A DNA stretch of 64,000 bases from Isoetes taiwanensis (Eukaryota > Streptophyta > Lycopodiopsida > Isoetales > Isoetaceae): positions 2,826,261 to 2,890,260 of the forward strand of contig JAJEKV010000079.1 of the NCBI GenBank assembly GCA_021234155.1, read 5' to 3'. Made by a program: the position numbers and the translations under genes. Below, one piece after another: positions 56,874 to 64,000 of this stretch; position 1 is the first letter of the stretch, and every line of letters begins with the position of its first letter. The notes under the pieces are model-generated. The model did not search any database. It was not told the origin of the DNA and saw only the letters and a program-made list of their open reading frames with translations.

Positions 56874-58466
56874 TGTGGCGCTCGAAATATATCACGACCC
56901 TCGGGCGTATACATCACGAGGACTTTCCCCTCCCATGGCGATCATCTCACCATGGCGGGGCCCTCCGTCTGCAGTTCGGGCCATCGATGAAATGAGGCCG
57001 AAGAAGGACCTGAAAGGGTCATTATTACGCTTCAATGGGACTCCTACGTCGGCGGAAGCATGAATACAAAGGGTTAGCACCGCGACCGCGAATATACATA
57101 AATAACCACCACGAAGGGTGGCGCATCCATCAATATACCAGCGGCATAGAATATGCATCTAATCCTAGGAAAACACCCAAACCCGGGTTCTACCCCATTT
57201 CGGACTCCGGTGGGGATCGGTGACGGTGGGCCTCAAGAAATCAGCGAGGCCAGGAGTCTTGGCATGGCGTTGGCGGCATAGAACATTAGCTAGGGTTGTC
57301 CACTCCATCCGCCCCTCCACATGCACACTGCGGATGGGTCAATTCATGCTATGGCTTTGCTATAGCCTTAGGAGAGGGACTTCGGGGCATCACCCTCTGA
57401 GCCTACTCGGGTTCATGGCCTGGTCCAGATGAAGGCGGTCGGGGGCGTCCCCTTCGAATCCACCCGGTTTCCATGGGTGAGCTAGAGAATCGTGCATCAG
57501 CGACCCCGCATCCGTGCCCGACTTACTCACCCTAAATCTACTCAAAGTGCAAGGTGCTCCATACGGATCACACCTTCCCACCCGGGGAGTGTCGGACCCA
57601 TACCCGGCCCTCTCGTGACCCGGCTATCCAGGCCCTAGCCCTTGTAGGAGTCTCGGGGCCTTGTATGCTCATGCAAGACCCCACCCTCATGTCTGCTTGT
57701 GTTCCTTGTGCGGTGCTAAGCCCGGACCATAGCATCTAGGACCCGGTGGGTTCTTGTGCCTGGGCATCTTATGGGACTTTCTGAGGCTATCTAGGAGCAT
57801 ACTCGTACCTGCGGTTCGAGAGCCTCTACCCAAGTAATCCCCGTTTGAGTCGGATCAAACAAAAGAACTAACAATCCATCCTTTTCGAGGAGTAAGAACG
57901 AGTTGAATATAAAGAGAACTTGTTTGTACAATCAAGGGTTAGTTTCTATGATTGAATTACAAAGAGCAACGAGAAGGGCCGGACACAACCAAGTGTTAAC
58001 TAGAATTCACATAGCCACCTACGAATTACGGCTGGACTCATTCCCATGGAAACCTCCATCTCTGGCGGTTGAAGATTCATTTGTGGCTTCACGAGGGGCG
58101 GTATGGGGGTTCTCTGCCAGTGGTTGATGGCTCGGCTCACAGCCTTCCTTGAATTACGATCTTGAGGGAGTCAATCCAGGGGATAGGGGTCAAGTTGGCA
58201 TCAAAACTTGGCAACCCCCATCTTTGCCCAATCGATTGGGGCGGGTGGCGCCTTCCCAATTGGTAATTATCCCAATTTCCTAGGTTATAGGTTATTATTA
58301 ATAATGTGGGTTAAATTAGCATAGCTAATTTAATCCTTTATAAAGGTAACCCCTAGGTTGCAATTAAGTTCCCATACCCCCATGGTGGCGTGCCTTGAGG
58401 GAGTGGCGTGCTTGTATTTATGCGTGTCCATATAGTAGGCCCCGTATAAATCGTTGGAGCGTCACA
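56874..58466 (-). repeat. Element 2 3' LTR, second copy
   Basis: Starts TGTGGCG and ends CGTCACA; purine tract complement TTCTCCCCTCCTT follows at 58467. Confidence 0.86.
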
Positions 58467-59029
58467 TTCTCCCCTCCTTAAAAATAATCTTTGTCCTCGG
58501 CGTTAGGGTTAACTAATTGAATACATATCGTAAAAGAATATAACTTATGCGTTAAGTTAAGAATATAACATTAATTAAAATTGAGATTATAATAATTTGA
58601 GCGTCCGATTTAAAACATTACGACAACAAAATTCATACATGTAGACAAAACCAATGCGGGACAAGTTGGGTCATCGGCAACCCTCTATACAAAGGCGGTG
58701 GCGACTTGTTCATTGGCCTACCTGAGAACCATATACCCGTAGGTTAATAGTATGATTAAGTTGTGGTTCGGGGACCACCCCTAGAAATAAAAAAAAAAAA
58801 TATCTAGAAGGGAATCTATCGTATTGTGCGGCTTGCAATTCCTCTTATAGCCCGAGCGAGCCTTGATCTATTTACTAGATGTCTTCCTAGCAATTAGCCA
58901 TGTCAACATCAACAATACACTACATGCTAGAGAACACGAAGGTGATCTCATCATCGGTTATTACTAGCATATCACGATCGTCTACCCCTCTAAAACATGA
59001 TTCTCGTTCAATCAAGCCTTCAAGCTTAC

Positions 59030-60330
59030 GTAGGGGGCGGGGGTTGATAGCATCGTTGATGGTGCGACCTTGAGATTCCATGAAGTCGGATAGTGCTTCT
59101 CAAGGTCTATCTTCATCACCCGGGTAGCATCTTCAAGCGGTAAGTGCTTCCACGACCAAGTATTGCAACATTTGAGTCCTTAAATTACGTTTTGTAAGCT
59201 TCGATCAAGAAGAGCTTGGGGCACTATTTCCAGGTGCTCTTAGGTCATTTCTAGGAGGGTAGGTATCCAAAACCTCCTCCGGATCAGGGGTGTGTTGCTT
59301 GAGAAGACTCACGTGAAAGACCTTGTGGATCTTCAAAGCGGGTGGCAAGTCTAAGCGATATGCTGTTCTCCCACCGTTCGATGTCGTGAGCGGCCCAGCC
59401 CATCGGGTGCTAGCTTCTTCTGATTACCAATTTTAAGCTTGGCTTGTTTTACTTTGATTTTAAGCCAAACCCGATTAAGCCCACACGGAAGATTAGGTGG
59501 GGTTGATTGCTTATCCGCTAGACTCTTCGGCGACTTCGTGCGGCCAATAAGTAACCCGAACTTCTTCCACCAAGGCACGCATTTCTAGAAGGAGTTGTTG
59601 AGACCTCCACTTTAAAGCGAGGATTATGCCGTAAATGCGGGTAAGACATTGGTAGCCATAATTTATCATGAAAGGAGACATTCTAGAAGACTCACGCTTT
59701 ATGCTTGTTGTGGCCGAATTCCACCAAGTAAATATAATCCGCCCATTGTGACCGTTTACTCCATACATAGCTTCTTAGCATATCTTGATAATACGATTGA
59801 CCGTTACGTTTGACCATCAATGCGAGGATGGTAGGCGTACTCATGGCAAGCTTGAATGCGGATGGTGGCGAAGAAATCCTTCGAAATGCTGCGACAAACT
59901 TAGGATCCACAGCCGGATATAATTACTCTCGGCATCCGGTGCAACACGAAAATTTCCTTTGCAAAAGAGCAAAGCGATTATCGGCGGTTGTCAGTGGTGC
60001 GACATGGCGGGAAGTGAGCCATCTTTGATAATTTGTCGACCCGACCATTAAGGCATCATACCCACGAGACGTGGAAGCCCCACAATGAAATCCATGGTTA
60101 TGACTTCCCACTTGGCGTTGGGCACATCAAAGGTTGCAACTTCGCCGGGAACTCTTAATTGCTCCGCCTTGGTTTCTTGACAAACGACAGCGTTTGATGT
60201 ACCTAGCAATATCCTTCTTCATGGAAGGCCAAAAATAGGCTGGGCGGATCTTAAAAGTAAGTTTTCATAAAACCAGCCATGTCTGCTATAGGGCTTTGTT
60301 GTGTGTCATGGAGAATCAACTTTAGCACCC
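59030..60330 (-). pseudogene. Integrase and chromodomain, element 2 second copy
   Basis: Minus strand SRMSPFMINYGYQCLTR (59511-59768), which shows the uninterrupted sequence across the DNA transposon target. Also VWLKIKVKQAKLKIGNQKK (59351-59578) and FKLAMSTPTI with MLRSYVWSKRSQWADYIYLV (59692-59910). A chromodomain remnant lies near 59040-59170. Confidence 0.82.
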
Positions 60331-61790
60331 ACGAAGTCATTTGGAACACACAACTTGTCTTTGTAATATAATAAATTGCCCTCCTTCTTGTATGAGCGGA
60401 ATGCTTCCGTTCTCTATCGATGCTGGGCTTCCTTACCCAAACTTTCCCAAATATTACGAGAATTAGGGATCGTGGCCAAAGTGCATTCTATCTGCTTCCC
60501 AAACTTCATTTGGTGAGTGTGGAAATGGCATTACAATGGGTGCGGGTTATAAAGGGATGGCGTGACAAAGCATCCATAACCACATTGTGCTTTCTGGCTT
60601 GTATACAATCTCGAAGTCATATTCCTCGAGAATTCCATCCATCTTATTTGTGGAGATTTAGATTTGGTTGCTGGGTGGATAGATAAGCGGAGACTTTGAT
60701 GATCCGTATCCAACTGAAATCTTCTATCAAAAGGTAGTGTCTCCAAATCGAAGAAACGCGTACAAGCTGCCCGGCAACTCGATCATGGGTAGGATATCGT
60801 TTGCTCTGCATCGTTCATCTTCTTTGAATCGTAAGCAACAACTCTCCCCTCGCATTAAGACACCACCGGTAGCTATCTTACTGCGCATCGGTGGCTCCCG
60901 ATTTATCCTTTTCGGATCGGGCAAGGTAAGGGCTGATGCGGATGTTAAAAGCATCCTTGAGTTTTACGGCCGACTTGGACTTTTGTTTTCCAATGTTCCA
61001 TCAATCCTTTACTTTCTCATGTCTTGTGAGATTAGTAAGAGGTCGCGGCAATTGTTGCAAAATCCTTAACAAATTTCGATAATATCCTGCGAGTCCCAAG
61101 AAACTCGGGACCTCGAAACATTAGGCTGGAATGGGCCAATCCTTTCTTTGCTTCTATCTTAAATTTGGGTGCAATTAGCAATTCCTTCTCTGAGATAATA
61201 TGCCCCAAATAGTCTACCCTCGGTGGCGAACTTGCATTTAGAGAACTTGGCGAAGAGGCTGATGAAGCCTTAGCTTTTGCAAAAGCTAATCGAAGATGTT
61301 GTTCATGTTCTTTTACAAGGTTTTACTATAGATGAGAATGTCATCAAAAAAATGACAACAAAGTCATCCAAGTATTGGCGGAAGATGTCATTCATCAACA
61401 GCATAAAGCGTTAGGGCGTTGGTCAATCAAAAGGCATGGCCGGTGAATTAAGTAATGCCCATATCACAGTGCAAAAAGCGGACTTATGGATGTGTCCTCT
61501 TCCTTAATCCTTATCGATGGTACCCGGCACAAATCAATCTTTGAAAATATTTTTGCTCCTTGCAAGCTGGTCCATAAGATCATCGCCCTAGGCAAAGCAT
61601 AGCGATTCTTGATGGTATGCTTATTGAGTTGCCTATAATCAATACACATCCTTAAGGAGCCATCTTTTTTCTTAACAAAAGAATAGGGCGCAAATGGTGA
61701 AACACTAGGCGAATAAACCCCAAATTCAGTAACTCTTGTAGGCTGTTTCTTAAGCTCTGCCAACTCAGGAGGACTCATTGATGCGGGGCT
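60331..61790 (-). pseudogene. Reverse transcriptase and RNase H, element 2 second copy
   Basis: Minus strand [20 protein letters not shown] and [12 protein letters not shown] (61464-61778), catalytic FFDDILIYSK-type block near 61330-61360, RNase H piece DTDHQSLRLSIH (60531-60746). Confidence 0.85.
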
Positions 61791-61899
61791 TTCTTGGTAG
61801 GCTTAGTACCCGGTTCAAGAGTTATCTCACATTCCACCCCTCTAAAGGAGGAAGCTTGTGGATCTCATCTGGAAAAAAGATCGCTAAATTCTCGAAGAA

Positions 61900-62560
61900 G
61901 GGTAGCAATGTCCGATGGTAAAGCGTCGATTACTAGCTGCTTTTTGGAGTCAGACTCAAAGGGAAGCAAGTTTAATGAGGCAAAAGAAGTTCATTCTAGC
62001 ATTATAGCTTTTTCTAGGCGCTTTATTGACATTGGTTGCATAAGCGGTGTAATGAATCACCTTTTATTGTCACCGTGCTCCATTAGCGGCGTTGAAGGTG
62101 ACCTCCGTTTCTCCACCGGTCTATGTGGGCCCCTAGCGAGCGCTAAAAACTCCATTCCCACAATAAGATCATATTTGCCAATGTCCATTAATTCGGCACC
62201 CAAGGCAAGCTGGTGCACAACTTGCATTTTAAAGGTTATCACGGTGACCATGAGTGTGTGTGATCTTCAGCTAGCTAATGTGGTGGCTTAGGTCGGGGAT
62301 CTCAATGTTTCCGGTGCGCGGTGCACAGGCCATTCTAGGAGAAGCAAAATTATGCATTACTACGTGTCCATCAAAATTATGAAGGGCTTCTTGTCTACTT
62401 GGCCTATTGTAGAAATAGGAAGGCTGACTTTCAGCGTTACTGTTTCTATAGCGGCAAGAATATGAGGCGCACCATGAATGTACTTTCGGGGAGCCTCGTC
62501 TTCGGCGGACAAGATTGGACTCCAAATCTTCCCAATCGAGGGTCGGCCATGGCGGTTAGG
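61900..62560 (-). pseudogene. Protease, element 2 second copy
   Basis: PFIILMDT at about 62365 and ELMDIGKYDLIVGMEFLALA at 62057-62251. Confidence 0.75.
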
Positions 62561-63680
62561 CGTCTGCGTGGCGTGCGGACAATTACGCATGAAGTGTCCG
62601 GGCCTCATCACATGTATGCCTTATCCGGCGGGCTGTTCTCTCGGCCTCTTTAGGAATGGGTATGTAGAGGCCCGAATTTCCTTACCGGCATTGTTACGCT
62701 TATCGGCGTGCTAAAAGCAACTTTCTTCTCTGGCGTCCATAGGAATTGTCTTTGAGGGGGCCCCGGACTTAGCGTCGGGGTTTGTAAAGGTGTGGGCCGG
62801 CGTGGCTGCGAGTAAGGAGCAGTCGCGGATCTTGGCTCCTTGGCGAATCTTCCTCAAGGCTTAATGCCTTAGCTTCCAAAACGCTCTTTTGACTTTGGGT
62901 CGATAGCCTTGACCATTAAGTTTAATAGATGGGGCCAACCCTTCAATGTAGCCCTCTCGCTCTTTTCTCATTCATTCACGGCACATACAACCTCAAAGCG
63001 CGCTGAATTAGGTCGGTGTAGGCCTGCGGACATGCCCATACATTCCAACTTTGTAGAAGGTGCGAATCTGGTGGCATTTGTGGCGCGAGGCCGCGTAATG
63101 CGATTTAAAAGCCTTAGCAAACTTCACGAACTTGCATCTGCTCCTATCCGGTGTTTAGCTCTGGCGTAACCCTTCCACCAAATCTGGGCGACTCCGGTAA
63201 GGTTAGTGGTGGCGACCTTCCACTGTATCTTTCTCTGTCATTCCATAGGACTTCCCGAATTCCTTCATTTAGTCCAACCAAGATTCCGCATTCAAGCCTC
63301 CTCTGGATTTCCCATCAAAGCGAGCCAACTTCGGTTCTTCCATATACTAGTGATAGGCATTGTATCAGCGGTTTTTAATTATTCCTTATCCTTCGCCTTG
63401 AATGATCAGCGTCGATGGCGAGGACCCGAAGAACCAGAAGTGGTTGAATGTGAGAGCGGCGCTATCCTTAGAGGAACCCGATGGCGGCTTAGCATGAGTC
63501 CTCCTGCAATGCAGTGCAGGGGCTAGCTCACGGGAGGAGATGGGTTGTCGGAGTGGACTCAATGGTGTGAGGAGGTAATTCGGTCCGTCCTCTGGTATGT
63601 GGCGGTGGATTGGTATGTAACACATAAGCACATGTAACTCACCGAGTTGCCTTTTCATTAACATCAATTCTGTTGGGGGT
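62560..63680 (-). pseudogene. Gag with CCHC knuckle, element 2 second copy
   Basis: GHFMRNCPHATQTP (near 62580) is the zinc knuckle. An N-terminal Ser-rich region with RRTHAKPPSGSSKDSAAL is at 63386-63667. Confidence 0.75.
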
Positions 63681-64000
63681 GAGCCCTCTTGGCGTTGGAG
63701 GTGTTGCCAAAGGCGTTCATTACCGCAGATCTATAGGGAGCATTCATGAATATATAAAAGCGATTTATACTAATGTATAATCCCTTTTAAAATAATTGAG
63801 ATCAAAAGAATATACAAGCGAGAAAACAATGTTTTTATTTCATTGAAGTCGATTACAAAACAAGTATATTGGTACATGGGTTAAAGGCGAAAGTAGGTAT
63901 GATCTGATGGAAACTCTTAAAATTCTATCCGCTGCAGTAACGGCAACAAAGAAAACATATGAAGAGACCAAGCCTAGGGGTTGGCGAAGAGTCTGAGGAT
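63681..64000 (-). other. Spacer and start of ORF-c, element 2 second copy
   Basis: Colinear with about 31140-31450; no ORF before the window end. Confidence 0.6.

Larger units (their letters stand above)
47184..64000. repeat. Direct duplicate of 14563-31450, runs off the window
   Basis: From TCTCACAATCAATGATGGCT the sequence follows 14563 onward: element 1 protease, gag, ORF-b, ORF-a, 5' LTR, LINE with pentamer tail, element 2 3' LTR, pol and gag, to the window end. Same orientation; the offset is 32,621 at the start and about 32,540 at the end. The element 1/LINE and LINE/element 2 junctions are shared, so this is a segmental copy and not independent insertions. Confidence 0.93.
56874..64000 (-). 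mobile_element. Element 2, second copy (3' part, cut by the window end)
   Basis: 3' LTR, pol and gag present; the H3-like region would lie just past the window end. Confidence 0.9.

Noticed and set aside
14563-64000. RIP-like or deamination mutation as cause of copy differences
   Set aside because: The changes are indels and mixed substitutions at CHG motifs, not C-to-T or G-to-A transitions.

Overview
This window looks like repeat-dominated nuclear DNA of a land plant with a large genome. The reasons are two large Ty3/gypsy chromovirus-type LTR retrotransposons primed by initiator-tRNA-Met, a LINE, a DNA transposon and a MITE, plus one spliced plant-type LEA gene. The lineage cannot be fixed from sequence alone; a fern, lycophyte or gymnosperm fits the repeat load.

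Layout. 1-1372 is flank with a decayed coiled-coil ORF. 1378-22316 is element 1, a minus-strand chromovirus of about 13.2 kb with ~1.6 kb LTRs and TTGAA target duplications. Its integrase is split by a 7.7 kb DNA transposon (4370-12102) that carries a decayed transposase, an acidic protein gene and an FCP1-like HAD phosphatase gene. 22322-24248 is a LINE fragment with an 18-unit pentanucleotide tail. Inserted into or beside it is element 2 (24249-37214), a related minus-strand chromovirus. 37215-47183 is low-copy DNA with a MITE and a three-exon LEA gene. From 47184 to the window end the sequence repeats 14563-31450 in the same order and orientation, which is what a 32.6 kb direct tandem duplication (or an assembly false duplication) would give.

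Main finding. Both retrotransposons carry, upstream of gag, a sequence coding for a histone H3-fold protein. In element 1 the H3 core is the C-terminal part of a K/E/R-rich ORF (18757-20048; duplicate 51388-52685). In element 2 it is a separate ATG-started ORF with an H3-like tail and core (33660-34094). Each also has further pre-gag ORFs of unknown function and a pol ending in a chromodomain. In element 1 a ~75 bp palindromic module occurs five times, two copies ahead of the H3 ORF and three ahead of the next ORF. The order LTR, PBS, H3-like ORF, unknown ORF(s), gag, PR, RT, RNase H, IN, chromodomain suggests retroelements that bring their own histone as well as a chromatin reader.

Caution. 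Retroelement frames are broken in many places, and the breaks cluster at CTG/CAG/CCTGG-type sites that differ between otherwise near-identical duplicate copies. Many frameshifts may therefore be sequencing or polishing errors at CHG-methylated sites, so intactness of the retroelement genes cannot be judged from this sequence.
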